This document shows positions 51,880-61,720 of a stretch of DNA of 62,779 nucleotides, piece after piece. The position numbers and the translations under genes are program-made. The notes below the pieces were generated by a model. That model was not told the DNA's origin. It ran no database searches and was given only the letters and a program-made list of their open reading frames with translations. The DNA comes from Candidatus Gemmiger avistercoris (GTDB lineage Bacteria > Bacillota > Clostridia > Oscillospirales > Ruminococcaceae), in assembly GCA_019116705.1 (NCBI GenBank), contig DXBF01000069.1, forward strand, positions 1 through 62,779, given 5' to 3'. Numbering within the stretch: position 1 is the stretch's first letter; the number at the start of each line of letters is the position of its first letter.

Positions 51880-52038
51880 GGGGTCTCACTTCCTTTTATA
51901 CAGGGGGTATTGTACCCCGCCGGGGCGGAAAAGTCAAATTCGATCAAAGAGGAGGTGTCCCCCGTCGTCGGCGCAGTGTCCGCCGACGGGGACGGGTTTG
52001 AAAATGGCGAATACAAACCGCTGTACAAGAAGGGATCG

Positions 52039-53406
52039 TCAAATATCGATGTTTTTCCCCTTCAGCGTCCGGGGCAGCACGAAGAAGTAGAGCACCGCCC
52101 CCACCAGGATGACCAGAATCACCGACAGGATGCCGTAAGGCCCCGCCGCCGCATTGATGGCGTCGATCTGTTCGGCGCTGGCAGTGGCCGCCGTCAGGCC
52201 CTGGTCCGCCAGCATGCGGGAAGCCGCCATGGCGCTGACCGCACCCACCAGCGTGGGGCCGAGGATGGAGGAGAACTTGCCGAAAATATCAAAGAAGCCG
52301 AAGAATTCGCCGCTGCGGTCCCGGTCGGGGATCAGGCGGCCGAACATGGAACGGGACAGCGCCTGGATGCCGCCCTGGCTGGTGGCGCAGAGCACCGCCA
52401 GCGTCCAGAACTGCCACAGGCTGTCCATAAAGAAGCCGAACACACAGATGAACATATAGACGCAGATGCCCACGCCCACCATGCGCCGGGCGCCGAAGCG
52501 GGCGGCCAGCTTCATATACAGCAGGCAGAAAGGCAGGCCCAGCACCTGCACCAGCAGCAGCGCCAGCAGCATACCGGCGGAGTCCAGCCCCAGGTTGGTG
52601 CCGTAGCTGGTGGCCATGCTGATGATGGTATGCACGCCGTCGATGTAGAAGAAATAGGCGACGATGTAGACCAGCATGGGCTTGTTGTGCCAGATCTCCC
52701 GCATGGTGGCGAACACGCCCCGCAGGTTGCGGCCCACGTCGCCTTTTTCATAGGGCTTGCCGGAGGTCTGGCGGCAGTTTTTCAGCAGCGGCAGGCTGAA
52801 CACCAGCCACCACACGGCGGTGATGGCGAAGATCACGGCCAGACAGGTGAGCATGGGCACGCCCACGGCGTTCATGACCAGGAAGATCACCAGCGGGATG
52901 GTGGACCCGCCGATGTAACCCAGGCCGTAGCCCATGGTAGAGACCGAGTCCATCCGTTCGGGGGTGGTGACGTCGGTGAGGAAGGCGTCGTAGTAGATGC
53001 AGGAAGCGTCGAAGCCGATGGTGCTCAGGATGTACAGCACCAGCACGATCATGGCCACCCGGCCTGCCGCGCCGGTGGAGGAGGTGAAGTCCATTCCCGG
53101 CGTGAGGGCCAGTCCTGCCACCGACACCACGCCCAGCAGCATGAACGCCGCGAACAGCTTTTTGCGCATGCCGCGGATGTCGCCGAACACGCCCAGGAAA
53201 GGCGCGCTCAGCGCCACGATGGCCATGGCGATGCTGGTGGCGTAGCCCCAGGTGGACATGCTGGAGACGCTGTCCGCCGTGCACTCGGCCACCGAATCGA
53301 AGAAGATCGGCAGGATGGTGACGACGATGACCGAGTGGGCGCTGTTGGCCCAGTCATACATCATCCAGCTCAGTTCCTGTCTGGTGAATTTTTTCAAGAA
53401 TCCCAT
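52039..53406 (-). CDS. MFS transporter, UMF1/Atg22-like
   Basis: 455 residues, twelve predicted helices. The start QELSWMMYDWANSAHSVIVVTIL and YYDAFLTDVTTPERMDSVSTMGYGLGYIGG are the UMF1/Atg22 signature. Family members are thought to export amino acids or other small molecules. Start at 53406 follows GGAGG; the longer frame does not. Single gene. Confidence 0.85.
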   Translation of the reverse strand: MGFLKKFTRQELSWMMYDWANSAHSVIVVTILPIFFDSVAECTADSVSSMSTWGYATSIAMAIVALSAPFLGVFGDIRGMRKKLFAAFMLLGVVSVAGLALTPGMDFTSSTGAAGRVAMIVLVLYILSTIGFDASCIYYDAFLTDVTTPERMDSVSTMGYGLGYIGGSTIPLVIFLVMNAVGVPMLTCLAVIFAITAVWWLVFSLPLLKNCRQTSGKPYEKGDVGRNLRGVFATMREIWHNKPMLVYIVAYFFYIDGVHTIISMATSYGTNLGLDSAGMLLALLLVQVLGLPFCLLYMKLAARFGARRMVGVGICVYMFICVFGFFMDSLWQFWTLAVLCATSQGGIQALSRSMFGRLIPDRDRSGEFFGFFDIFGKFSSILGPTLVGAVSAMAASRMLADQGLTAATASAEQIDAINAAAGPYGILSVILVILVGAVLYFFVLPRTLKGKNIDI

Positions 53407-53514
53407 AGGCGTTTCCTCCCCGTTTTGACACAACATATTTTTATTGTATCATTCCACCGGGGGAAAAACAACCGGGACCCGCCGTTTTGGGGTCAACAGG
53501 CCGTAAAAAGTCTG

Positions 53515-54360
53515 TCAGGTTTCTGTAAGTTCGCCCTGCCGGGCGCGCAGTTCCCAGAACGCCACGGCGGCGGCCGCCCCCACGTTGAGGGAGTCTACCC
53601 CGTGCTGCATGGGGATCATGACGGCGGCGCGGCAGCGGGCGATGGTCTCTTTCTGCAGGCCGTCGCCCTCGGTCCCCAGCACGACGGCCAGTTTCGGCGC
53701 CTGCCGCAGCGCCGGGGCGTCCACCGGCAGCGCCCGGGGGTCCAGCGCCATGGCCGCCGTGACGAACCCCATCGCATGCAGGCGGTCCAGCCCGGGTCCG
53801 GGCCAGGCGGCGCCGTCCCCCAGCCGCGCCCAGGGCACCTGGAACACCGTGCCCATGCTGACCCGCACGGCACGGCGGCACAGCGGGTCGCAGCATCCCG
53901 GGGAGAGCAGCACGGCGTCCATGCCCAGCGCCGCGGCGCTGCGGAAGATGGCCCCGATGTTGGTGGAATCCACGATGTTTTCCAGCACCGCCACCCGGTT
54001 TGCCCCGGCGCAGACTTCCTCCACGCTGCGGGGCGCGGGGCGGCGCATGGCGCAGAGCACGCCCCGGGTCAGGGCGTAACCGGTCAGTCCGGCCAGCACC
54101 GCCCGGTCCGCCGTGTAGACCGGCGTATCGGGGCAGCGGGCCAGCAGCGGCGCGGCGGGGCCGTCGATCTGGCGGCGCTCCATCAAAAAAGAGAGCGGCG
54201 CATACCCGGCGTCCAGCGCCGTGCCGATGACCTTGGCGCTCTCGGCGATAAAAACGCCCTTCTCGGGCTCCAGCCTGCTGCGCAGCTGGGCTTCGGTCAG
54301 GCGGGCGTAGACGTCCAGCGCGGGGGCGGACAGGTCGGTGATCTCGATGATGCGGGCCAT
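53515..54360 (-). CDS. TrmH/SpoU-family RNA 2'-O-methyltransferase
   Basis: 281 residues: N-terminal substrate-binding domain (about 1-110) and SPOUT domain with motif 1 ENIVDSTNIGAIFRSAAALG, motif 2 LAVVLGTEGDGL and motif 3 IPMQHGVDSLNVGAAAAV. It methylates a ribose in rRNA or tRNA; the exact target is not visible. AAGGAGG before the ATG. Followed upstream by cysK on the same strand. Confidence 0.88.
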   Translation of the reverse strand: MARIIEITDLSAPALDVYARLTEAQLRSRLEPEKGVFIAESAKVIGTALDAGYAPLSFLMERRQIDGPAAPLLARCPDTPVYTADRAVLAGLTGYALTRGVLCAMRRPAPRSVEEVCAGANRVAVLENIVDSTNIGAIFRSAAALGMDAVLLSPGCCDPLCRRAVRVSMGTVFQVPWARLGDGAAWPGPGLDRLHAMGFVTAAMALDPRALPVDAPALRQAPKLAVVLGTEGDGLQKETIARCRAAVMIPMQHGVDSLNVGAAAAVAFWELRARQGELTET

Positions 54361-54468
54361 GGGCGGCGTACCTCCTTGGGGTCAGTATGGTTCCAGCATA
54401 CGCCAAAACCGGGGGAATTGCAACAGAAAATGCCCGCTGCGGGCAGCGGGCATGCAGGGAAAAGACGC

Positions 54469-55404
54469 TTATTCCCCGGCAAACAGCGGGGTGGAGAGGT
54501 AGCGGTCGCCGGTGTCGGGCAGCAGCACCACGATGGTCTTGCCCTTGTTTTCCGGCCGTTTGGCCAGCTGCAGGGCCGCCCACAGCGCCGCGCCGGAGGA
54601 GATGCCGGCCAGCACCCCTTCCCGGCGGGCCAGCTGGCGGCCCGCCGCGTAGGCGTCGGCTTCGGTAACGGGGATGACCTCGTCATAGACCGAGGTATCC
54701 AGCACTTCGGGCACGAAGCCCGCGCCGATGCCCTGCAGGCCGTGGGGCCCTGCCTTGCCGCCTTCCAGCACCGGGGAGCCGGCGGGTTCCACCGCCACCA
54801 CCTGCACGGCGGGGGACTTCTCTTTCAGGTAGCCGCCCACGCCGGTGACGGTGCCGCCGGTACCGGCCCCGGCCACGAAGATATCCACCCGGCCGTCGGT
54901 ATCCTGCCAGATCTCGGGGCCGGTGGCCGCCCTGTGGGCCGCCGGGTTGGCGGGGTTCACGAACTGCCCGGCAAGGAAGCTGCCGGGGGTCCGGGCTGCC
55001 AGCTCCTCGGCCTTGGCGATGGCCCCGGCCATACCCTTGCTGCCCTCGGTGAGCACCAGTTCCGCGCCGTAGGCCTTCATCAGCTGGCGGCGCTCGACGC
55101 TCATGGTCTCGGGCATGACGATGATGACCCGGTAGCCGCGCATGGCCGCCATCATGCACAGGCCGATGCCGGTGTTGCCGGAAGTGGGTTCGATGATGAC
55201 CGACCCGGGCTTGAGGCGGCCGTCGGCTTCGGCCTGGTCCAGCATGGCCCTGGCTACGCGGTCCTTGACCGAACCGCCGGGGTTGAAGGATTCCAGCTTG
55301 GCCAGCACCCGGGCCTGCAGGCCCTCGGCGGCTTCGATGCGGGTGAGTTCCAGCAGCGGGGTATGCCCGATCAGCTGCTCGGCGGATGTATAGATCTTGC
55401 TCAT
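54469..55404 (-). CDS. cysK: Cysteine synthase A
   Basis: 311 residues, fold-type II PLP enzyme making L-cysteine from O-acetylserine and sulfide. PLP lysine in [11 protein letters not shown] (about 41-51), TSGNTGIG substrate loop, phosphate loop [12 protein letters not shown] and ISSGAALWA. Length is typical. AAAGGAGG before the ATG at 55404. No T-box or other leader motif is obvious in the short divergent space. Assignment firm. Confidence 0.94.
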   Translation of the reverse strand: MSKIYTSAEQLIGHTPLLELTRIEAAEGLQARVLAKLESFNPGGSVKDRVARAMLDQAEADGRLKPGSVIIEPTSGNTGIGLCMMAAMRGYRVIIVMPETMSVERRQLMKAYGAELVLTEGSKGMAGAIAKAEELAARTPGSFLAGQFVNPANPAAHRAATGPEIWQDTDGRVDIFVAGAGTGGTVTGVGGYLKEKSPAVQVVAVEPAGSPVLEGGKAGPHGLQGIGAGFVPEVLDTSVYDEVIPVTEADAYAAGRQLARREGVLAGISSGAALWAALQLAKRPENKGKTIVVLLPDTGDRYLSTPLFAGE

Positions 55405-55516
55405 GGAATGTTTCCTCCTTTGGCAGATGCCGGCCGCTTTTCATCGGGCGGCCCTGCGTGTATAATATAGGGAAAAGCGCTGCCTGCGCGGTTCAACAGA
55501 AAGTGAGGGATATGCC

Positions 55517-56278
55517 GTGACGTACCGGGAGATCCGGCAGACCGCCCTGCGGCAGTCGGCCGTGGACTGCGGCTGCCGGCCTGAGGATTTTTTGCAGGAG
55601 CGGCCCGTGATCGTGGAATCCGCCCCCAACCGCAACGCCCGAAAATATCTGGACCTGCCTTTCGTCTGCGATCTTGTGTCCTACGGCAGCAACGTGGTGG
55701 CCTCCATAGACGGCCGCTACCGGGAACTGGTTGCGGGATACCTGGAGCGCTTCCCCGCCGAGCACTGTTTTGAAACGCCCGCCCTGCATGTGCTGGACGA
55801 TGCGTTCCGCCCCCACGGCATGCGGGTGTGGTATATGGCGGAATATTTCCTGCCGGACCCGGCGGCGCTGCGGCAGTACGGCTGCCCCTATCCCCTGCGG
55901 CTGTTGGGCCCGCGGGATTTTGCGGGGCTGTACCTGCCCGCCTGGTCCAACGCCCTGTGCGAAAAGCGCAAAGAACTGGACGTGCTGGGCGTGGGCGCTT
56001 ATGACGGGGAGCGTCTGGTGGGGCTGGCCGCCTGCTCGGCAGACTGCGACGGCATGTGGCAGATCGGCGTGGACGTACTGCCCGGCGCACGGCGGCAGGG
56101 CGTGGCCGCCGCCCTTACCAGCCGCCTGACCGGGGAGATCTTCGCCCGCGGCAAGGTGCCTTTTTACTGCTGTGCCTGGGCGAACATCAAGTCCGCCCGC
56201 ACGGCGCTCAAATGCGGGTTCCGCCCCGCCTGGGCCGAGGTGACGGTGCGGCCCGTGCTATCCATACCAGTTTTGTAG
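55517..56278 (+). CDS. GNAT-family acetyltransferase with N-terminal extension
   Basis: 253 residues. The GNAT core is in the second half: VGVGAYDGERLVGLAACSAD, MWQIGVDVLPGARRQGVAAALTSRL (acetyl-CoA loop) and CCAWANIKSARTALKCGF. The first 130 residues are a specific N-terminal region, as in acetyltransferases with an extra substrate domain. GTG start at 55517 with GAGGG; a TATAAT box is about 55 bases upstream. Substrate unknown. Confidence 0.85.
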   Translation: MTYREIRQTALRQSAVDCGCRPEDFLQERPVIVESAPNRNARKYLDLPFVCDLVSYGSNVVASIDGRYRELVAGYLERFPAEHCFETPALHVLDDAFRPHGMRVWYMAEYFLPDPAALRQYGCPYPLRLLGPRDFAGLYLPAWSNALCEKRKELDVLGVGAYDGERLVGLAACSADCDGMWQIGVDVLPGARRQGVAAALTSRLTGEIFARGKVPFYCCAWANIKSARTALKCGFRPAWAEVTVRPVLSIPVL

Positions 56279-56296
56279 GATAATAAGATTGTACAC

Positions 56297-56335
56297 GCGC
56301 GCGGCGGTTTTGTCAATATCCCGCGCCGCTTTTCC
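56297..56335 (+). terminator. Terminator after the GNAT gene
   Basis: GCGCGGCGG pairs with CCGCGCCGC (with small offset) followed by TTTTCC. Confidence 0.6.
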
Positions 56336-56352
56336 CCGGCCTTTTTCCTCCC

Positions 56353-56381
56353 TTGCAATTTGCCGGGCAGGAGTGTAAAAT
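56353..56381 (+). promoter_or_regulatory. Promoter of pyrG
   Basis: TTGCAA, 17-base spacer, TAAAAT. Start near 56388, short leader. Confidence 0.65.
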
Positions 56382-56427
56382 GTATTATGTATTTGTTTTT
56401 TTGTGCATAGACGTGGGAGGGATTTCT

Positions 56428-58074
56428 ATGGCAACGAAGTATATCTTTGTGACCGGGGGCGTGGTCTCCGGGCTGGGGAAGGGCATCACGGCGGCCAGCC
56501 TGGGCCGTCTGCTCAAGACCCGCGGGCTGAAGGTGGCCAGCCAGAAGCTGGACCCTTACATCAACGTGGACCCCGGCACGATGAGCCCGCTGCAGCACGG
56601 CGAGGTGTTCGTCACCGACGACGGCACCGAGACCGACCTGGACCTGGGCCACTATGAACGGTTCATCGACGAAAACCTGAACAAATATTCCAACCTGACC
56701 ACCGGCAAGGTCTACTGGAACGTGCTGAACAAGGAGCGCCAGGGCGCCTACCTGGGGCAGACCGTGCAGATCATCCCCCATATCACCAACGAGATCAAGA
56801 GCTACATCTACAATCTGGCCAAGAGCACCGAGGCCGACGTGGTCATCACCGAGATCGGCGGCACCACCGGCGATATCGAGAGCCAGCCCTTCCTGGAGGC
56901 CATCCGTCAGGTCGGGCTGGAGCAGGGCCCCGAAAACTGCTGCTACATCCATGTGGTGCTGGTGCCGTATATTTCCGGCTCCAACGAGTACAAGTCCAAG
57001 CCCGCCCAGCACTCCTGCAAGGAACTGCAGGGCATGGGCATCAGCCCCAATGTCATCGTGCTGCGGGCCGACGGCCCCGTGGGCGCCGACATCAAGCGCA
57101 AGATCAGCATGTTCTGCAACGTGCGGCCCGACTGCGTCATCGAGAACCTGACCATGCCCAGCCTGTACGAGTGCCCGCTGATGCTGGAAGCCGCCGGACT
57201 GACCAACGTGGTGGCCCGCCAGCTGCATCTGGAGACGCCGCCCTCCGACCTGACCGAGTGGAAGGAACTCATCAGCCGCATCGCCACCCGCAGCCGCACC
57301 TGCACCATCGCCCTGGTGGGCAAGTACGTCAAGCTGCACGACGCTTACCTGAGCGTGATGGAGAGCCTCTACCACGCCGGTTTTGAGACCGAGAGCAAGG
57401 TGGACATCAAGTGGGTGGACAGCGAGACCCTGCTGGACCAGGACCGCTGCGCCGAGGAACTGGCCGACGTGGACGGCATCATCCTGCCCGGCGGTTTCGG
57501 CGACCGGGGCATCGAGGGCATGATCCAGGCCGCCCGCTACGCGCGGGAACAGAACATCCCCTACTTTGGCATCTGCCTGGGCATGCAGATCATGGTCATG
57601 GAATACGCCCGCCATGTGCTGGGCTACGCCGACGCCAATTCCAGCGAATTCACGCCCGACGGCGCCCACAACGTCATTGCGCTGATGCCCGACCAGCAGG
57701 GCAATATCCCCAAGGGCGGCACCATGCGCCTGGGCAAGTACCCCTGCGCCATCGCGCCGGGCACCCGGATGGCCGCCTGCTACGGCAAGCAGGAGATCGA
57801 CGAGCGCCACCGCCACCGCTACGAGTTCAACAACGACTACCGCGCAGAATTTGTGGAGAAGGGCCTGACCATCGCGGGCACCAGCCCCGACGGCCGCCTG
57901 GTGGAAGCCGTGGAGCTGACCGAACGGCCCTTCCACATCGGCGTGCAGTTCCACCCCGAGTTCAAGAGCCGCCCCAACCGCGCCCACCCGCTGTTCAAGG
58001 GCTTCATCACCGCCGCCCTGCAATACCAGGCCGACCACATCCCCACCGGCCACCCCGCCATGATGGGAGAGTGA
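56428..58074 (+). CDS. pyrG: CTP synthase
   Basis: 548 residues. The synthetase domain begins [29 protein letters not shown] with the P-loop-like [27 protein letters not shown] and [11 protein letters not shown] follow. The glutaminase domain has GICLGMQ (Cys near residue 382) and FHPEFKSRP. It makes CTP from UTP, ATP and glutamine. The ATG at 56428 follows GGGAGG. A class 2 repeat and terminator follow. Confidence 0.97.
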   Translation: MATKYIFVTGGVVSGLGKGITAASLGRLLKTRGLKVASQKLDPYINVDPGTMSPLQHGEVFVTDDGTETDLDLGHYERFIDENLNKYSNLTTGKVYWNVLNKERQGAYLGQTVQIIPHITNEIKSYIYNLAKSTEADVVITEIGGTTGDIESQPFLEAIRQVGLEQGPENCCYIHVVLVPYISGSNEYKSKPAQHSCKELQGMGISPNVIVLRADGPVGADIKRKISMFCNVRPDCVIENLTMPSLYECPLMLEAAGLTNVVARQLHLETPPSDLTEWKELISRIATRSRTCTIALVGKYVKLHDAYLSVMESLYHAGFETESKVDIKWVDSETLLDQDRCAEELADVDGIILPGGFGDRGIEGMIQAARYAREQNIPYFGICLGMQIMVMEYARHVLGYADANSSEFTPDGAHNVIALMPDQQGNIPKGGTMRLGKYPCAIAPGTRMAACYGKQEIDERHRHRYEFNNDYRAEFVEKGLTIAGTSPDGRLVEAVELTERPFHIGVQFHPEFKSRPNRAHPLFKGFITAALQYQADHIPTGHPAMMGE

Positions 58075-58090
58075 GAACAGCGGTTTTGGA

Positions 58091-58126
58091 CTTCTTTTCT
58101 TGAGAGAAAAGAAGCAAAAGAACTTT
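58091..58126 (+). repeat. Structured intergenic repeat, class 2, after pyrG
   Basis: CTTCTTTTCTT / AGAAAAGAAG hairpin, then CAAAAGAACTTT; starts 16 bases after the pyrG stop and leads into the pyrG terminator. Confidence 0.8.
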
Positions 58127-58129
58127 GAA

Positions 58130-58165
58130 AGAAAAAGCACACCGCTGCGGCGGTGTGCTTTTTGC
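58130..58165. terminator. Strong bidirectional terminator between pyrG and gltA
   Basis: AAAAAGCACACCGC (58132-58145) pairs with 58150-58163 around TGCG, with A and T tracts at the two ends. Confidence 0.92.
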
Positions 58166-58217
58166 TGCGCTTTATCCAGGATTGCCCCAGGGCCGGTCCC
58201 CTTCACTTCCCCTTCCC

Positions 58218-58266
58218 GGGTCGATCCATGAAAAGTTCTTTGCCTACTTTCTTTCAAGAAAGTAGG
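58218..58266 (-). repeat. Structured intergenic repeat, class 2, after gltA
   Basis: Minus-strand CCTACTTTCTT / AAGAAAGTAGG hairpin, CAAAGAACTTTTC box, then TCGACCC. It follows the gltA stop by 17 bases; a partial second copy of the hairpin (CTTTCAAGAAAG) fills the space. Confidence 0.82.
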
Positions 58267-58283
58267 TCTTTCAAGAAAGCAGG

Positions 58284-59639
58284 TCAGCGGTCCTGCAGGG
58301 GCACATAGTCCCGGGGGACCATGATGCTCTGGTACGCCGGACGGATGATCTTGTCCATGTTGGTCAGTTCTTCCATGCGGTGGGCCGCCCAGCCCACGAT
58401 ACGCGCCACGGCGAAGATCGGCGTGTAGAGTTCCACCGGGATGTCCAGCATGTCATAGACGAAGCCGGAATAGAAGTCCACGTTGGCCGAAACGCCTTTG
58501 TAGATGTGGCGTTTCTCGGCAATGACCCGGGGCGCCAGCCGCTCAATGGTGTTGTAATACTCAAAGTCATGCTGGCGGCCTTTGGCGTCGGCCAGCTGGT
58601 GCACGAAGTTCTTGAACACCACGGCGCGGGGGTCGCTGAGGGAGTAGACCGCATGGCCCATGCCGTAGATCAGGCCCTTCTGGTCGAAGGCCTGCCGGTC
58701 CACGATCTTGCCCAGGTAGTCCCGCATGGCCTCCTCGTCGGTGGGGTCGGCCACGTGCGCCCGCACATCGTCCATCATCTGCATGACCTTGATGTTGGCG
58801 CCGCCGTGCTTGGGGCCCTTCAGGCTGCACAGGGCCGCCGCCATCACCGAGTAGGTGTCCGACCCGGAGGAGGTCACTACGCGGGTGGTGAAGGTGGAGT
58901 TGTTGCCGCCGCCGTGCTCCATGTGCAGCAGCAGCGCGATGTCCAGCACGTGGGCTTCCAGGTCGGTGTACTGCCGGTCGGGGCGCAGCATCTGGAGCAG
59001 GTTTTCGGCGGTGGAAAGCTCCGGCCGGGGACGGTGGATGTACATGCTGCCGTCGCACTCATAATAGTGGTAGGCATGGTAGCCGTAGACCGCCAGCATG
59101 GGGAACACGCTGATGAGCTTGATGCACTGTTCCAGCTGGGTCTGCAGGTCGGTTTTGCCGATGTCGTCGTCATAGCTGGCCAGCGTGAGCACGCTGCGGG
59201 TCAGCGAGTTCATCAGGTCCTTGCTGGGCGCTTTCATGATGACGTCCCGCACAAAGTTGGTGGGCAGGTCCCGGCATTTGACCAGGCATTGCTTGAAAGT
59301 TTCCAGCTGCTGCTCATTGGGCAGGTCCCCCAGCAGCAGCAGGTAGGCCGCTTCCTCAAAGGCATAGCGTTTGCCGCGCAGCCCCCGGATCAGGTCGTAC
59401 ACATTGTAACCGCGGTACCACAGCTTGCCGTCGCAGGGGACCTTTTTGCCGTCCCGTTCCTCAAACGCGTCGATGCGGGAAATGTTGGTGATGCCCGCCA
59501 GCACGCCTTTGCCGTCCTGGTCGCGCAGGCCCCGCTTGATGTTGTATTGGGCAAACAGTGTGGGATCGACGCGGTTGTTGGTCACACATTCCTCGGTAAA
59601 AACGCGCGCTTCCTTCTCGATGGCTGCATAATCACTCAT
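58284..59639 (-). CDS. gltA: Citrate synthase
   Basis: 451 residues, a large-subunit bacterial citrate synthase. Catalytic residues: His in LLHMEHGGGNNSTF, His in IYGMGHAVYSLSDPRA and Asp in NVDFYSGFVYDMLDIP. It condenses oxaloacetate with acetyl-CoA, in an anaerobe mainly for glutamate synthesis. ATG at 59639 has AAAAGGAGG. Its perfect promoter and a palindrome at the predicted transcription start suggest tight repressor control. Confidence 0.95.
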   Translation of the reverse strand: MSDYAAIEKEARVFTEECVTNNRVDPTLFAQYNIKRGLRDQDGKGVLAGITNISRIDAFEERDGKKVPCDGKLWYRGYNVYDLIRGLRGKRYAFEEAAYLLLLGDLPNEQQLETFKQCLVKCRDLPTNFVRDVIMKAPSKDLMNSLTRSVLTLASYDDDIGKTDLQTQLEQCIKLISVFPMLAVYGYHAYHYYECDGSMYIHRPRPELSTAENLLQMLRPDRQYTDLEAHVLDIALLLHMEHGGGNNSTFTTRVVTSSGSDTYSVMAAALCSLKGPKHGGANIKVMQMMDDVRAHVADPTDEEAMRDYLGKIVDRQAFDQKGLIYGMGHAVYSLSDPRAVVFKNFVHQLADAKGRQHDFEYYNTIERLAPRVIAEKRHIYKGVSANVDFYSGFVYDMLDIPVELYTPIFAVARIVGWAAHRMEELTNMDKIIRPAYQSIMVPRDYVPLQDR

Positions 59640-59707
59640 GGCGGGCCCTCCTTTTCGACCTCATTTTCAACGGTTTGTTTTACTTATGCTGTATCTCCCC
59701 GAATTTT

Positions 59708-59722
59708 TATACACTGTGTATA
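59708..59722. promoter_or_regulatory. Candidate operator at the gltA start
   Basis: TATACAC-T-GTGTATA, a perfect 15-base inverted repeat covering the predicted first transcribed base of gltA. Position is that of a repressor site; the regulator is unknown. Confidence 0.6.
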
Positions 59723-59728
59723 GTTCCC

Positions 59729-59757
59729 ATTATATTCTTTGCCCCGGCCCCTGTCAA
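59729..59757 (-). promoter_or_regulatory. Consensus promoter of gltA
   Basis: On the minus strand TTGACA, 17-base spacer, TATAAT: both hexamers perfect. Confidence 0.85.
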
Positions 59758-59799
59758 ACGAACTTTTCATGAACAGGCGGGCCGGCAGGGGCGCGGTCC

Positions 59800-61461
59800 T
59801 CAGTCCTGGCGCGCCTGCAAAGCGGCCAGCAGCGGCGGGATCAGCTGCTTTTTGCGGCTGACCACCCCCGGCAGCACGGCCATGCCGTCCTGCGGCTCCA
59901 CGCCGAAAGCGTCGCGGACGATCTCACCGGCGTTATGGCCGCAGAACATCAGGTCGGTGCTCTGGGATTTCATGTCGGTGAACATATAGAAGATCAGGGG
60001 CAGGCTTTCCCGCCGGGCCGCTTCCGGCAGGAAGGGACCCACCAGCGCCTCGGCGGCGGCGCGGGATTTGTCGGTCATATAGATGGACTGGCCCACGCCG
60101 AATTTCACGTCGCCGCGGCTGAACGCCTTGAAGTCGGAGCGGAACACGTCCTCGGCGTCCCGGCCGGTCAGGTCGGCCCCCGCCTCGAACATCTGCTCGG
60201 CGTAGGAGGGGATGTCCTCCCCCGCCAGGGCGGCCAGGGCCTGGGCGGCCTGCTCATCCAGCGGGGTGGAGGTGGGCGAGCGGAACATCAGCGTGTCGGA
60301 CAGAATGGCCGACAGCAGCAGCCCCGCGATGGGCCGGGAGGGGGTCACGCCCTGTTCCTGGAACATCTGGTAGAGGATGGTGGCCGTGCAGCCCACCGGC
60401 ACGTTGCGGAAATAGACGGGGCCGGTGGTCTCCAGGCTGCCGATGCGGTGGTGGTCGATGATCTCCAGGATATCGGCCTGTTCCAGGCCGTCCACAGCCT
60501 GGGTGCGCTCGTTATGATCGACGAGGATCAGCTGTTTGCGGTGCAGGTTCAGCAGGTTGCGGCGGGACACCACGCCGCAGTATTTGCCGTTTTCGTCCAG
60601 GATGGGAAAATAGCGGTGCCGCACGCTGGCCATGACTTTGCGCGCGTCCTCGATGGGGGTGTTGACGCTGAACTTGAGCAGTTCCTTGGTGCGCATGAAG
60701 TGGCGCACCGGCGCGGCGGTGGTGATGAGCCGCCCGGCGGCGTAGGTGTCGTAGGGGGTGGTGAGCACGGCGCAGTGTTTTTCCTGCGCGCGGGCCAGGA
60801 TGGTGCGGGGCACCGCCGACCCGCAGCAGACGATGATGGCCGCCGCGCCGCAGTCGATGGCGCACATCTGGGTCTCGTACCGGTTGGAGACCAGCACCAG
60901 GTCCCCCGGCTTGACCAGTTCCTCCATGATCTCGGGGCTGGTGCCGATGCAGATGCTGCCCTCGGTGATGCGGGCGTCAGGGTCCCCGGCGATCAGTTCG
61001 GCTTTCAGTGTTTCCAGCAGGTTGCGGTAGCTGGTGTTGGCGGCCGCCAGCACGCCGGTGTCGAACAGGTCCATGTTGGCGTCGGCAATGTCCTTGATGG
61101 TGATGAGCCCTTTCAGTTCCTGCCCGCCGTCCACGATGCAGAGGGTGTCGATCTCCACGTCACGCATCAGGTTCCAGGCGGCGCGCACGCTCATTTCCGC
61201 GTCGATGCCCGGCTGTTTGCGGATGTCGATGTCCTTGATCTGGGGGCTGACGTCGGTGCACAGGCGCGGCGGTTCCACGCCGAAATGCTGCAGCACGAAC
61301 CGCGTCTCGCGGTTGACATGCCCGGCGCGGCGGGCCTCATACTGCCCGGTCAGGCTGCCGCGGTTTTTCAGCCAGGCGTAGGCCAGCGCGGAGCAGATGG
61401 AATCGGTGTCCGGGTTCTGGTGGCCGATGATGTTGATGTGACGGGTATTCTCTACCTGCAT
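59800..61461 (-). CDS. Family II inorganic pyrophosphatase with CBS and DRTGG insert
   Basis: 553 residues, Mn-dependent pyrophosphatase of the DHH superfamily. Metal ligands: IIGHQNPDTDS (His13, Asp18, Asp20), VDHN (315-317) and IDHHRIGSLE (336-338); the C-terminal DHHA2 domain ends in VVSRKKQLIPPL. Between the first two motifs lie a CBS pair split by a DRTGG domain (about 70-305), as in nucleotide-regulated clostridial enzymes, where AMP/ADP inhibit and ATP or diadenosine polyphosphates activate. ATG at 61461 follows GGAGG. A TATAAT box lies upstream at about 61598. Confidence 0.93.
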   Translation of the reverse strand: MQVENTRHINIIGHQNPDTDSICSALAYAWLKNRGSLTGQYEARRAGHVNRETRFVLQHFGVEPPRLCTDVSPQIKDIDIRKQPGIDAEMSVRAAWNLMRDVEIDTLCIVDGGQELKGLITIKDIADANMDLFDTGVLAAANTSYRNLLETLKAELIAGDPDARITEGSICIGTSPEIMEELVKPGDLVLVSNRYETQMCAIDCGAAAIIVCCGSAVPRTILARAQEKHCAVLTTPYDTYAAGRLITTAAPVRHFMRTKELLKFSVNTPIEDARKVMASVRHRYFPILDENGKYCGVVSRRNLLNLHRKQLILVDHNERTQAVDGLEQADILEIIDHHRIGSLETTGPVYFRNVPVGCTATILYQMFQEQGVTPSRPIAGLLLSAILSDTLMFRSPTSTPLDEQAAQALAALAGEDIPSYAEQMFEAGADLTGRDAEDVFRSDFKAFSRGDVKFGVGQSIYMTDKSRAAAEALVGPFLPEAARRESLPLIFYMFTDMKSQSTDLMFCGHNAGEIVRDAFGVEPQDGMAVLPGVVSRKKQLIPPLLAALQARQD

Positions 61462-61624
61462 GGAATGTCCTCCGAAATGTTTGATCGAAATGCCCGGGCC
61501 TGCCTTTCGCCCGGGCGCGGCGGCTGCCGCCCCCTCTTGCCGCTTGGCTAAAATAGCCAAAATCTCCGGCGCGGGCCGCCGCTACATTTTCTATTATATC
61601 ACACTTTTTGCCCCTTTGCGATTC

Positions 61625-61653
61625 TTGACAATAAGTGCATAACAGCGTACAAT
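61625..61653 (+). promoter_or_regulatory. Promoter of typA
   Basis: TTGACA, 17-base spacer, TACAAT; leader of about 60 bases with a short GGGGGCCTCCCCC hairpin. Confidence 0.78.
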
Positions 61654-61720
61654 AAATAAATATGTGAGTATGGGGGCCTCCCCCTTTGCTTTGTGAGTTC
61701 AAATAGAGAGGGAACGGTAT

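Noticed and set aside
51940-52035. Protein-like plus-strand reading across 51940-52035 with a G/C inverted repeat
   Set aside because: There is no start with usable ribosome-site spacing, it runs straight into the antisense of the MFS gene, and the inverted repeat at 51960-51996 explains most of the composition. A gene remnant cannot be excluded.
50578-55470. A plus-strand open frame of about 1,630 codons, and similar long frames at 10036-13350, 18145-21192 and 47625-49265
   Set aside because: They lie opposite well-supported genes on the minus strand, are rich in His, Gln, Arg and Pro, and have no ribosome site or domain. Long antisense frames are expected from GC-rich third codon positions.
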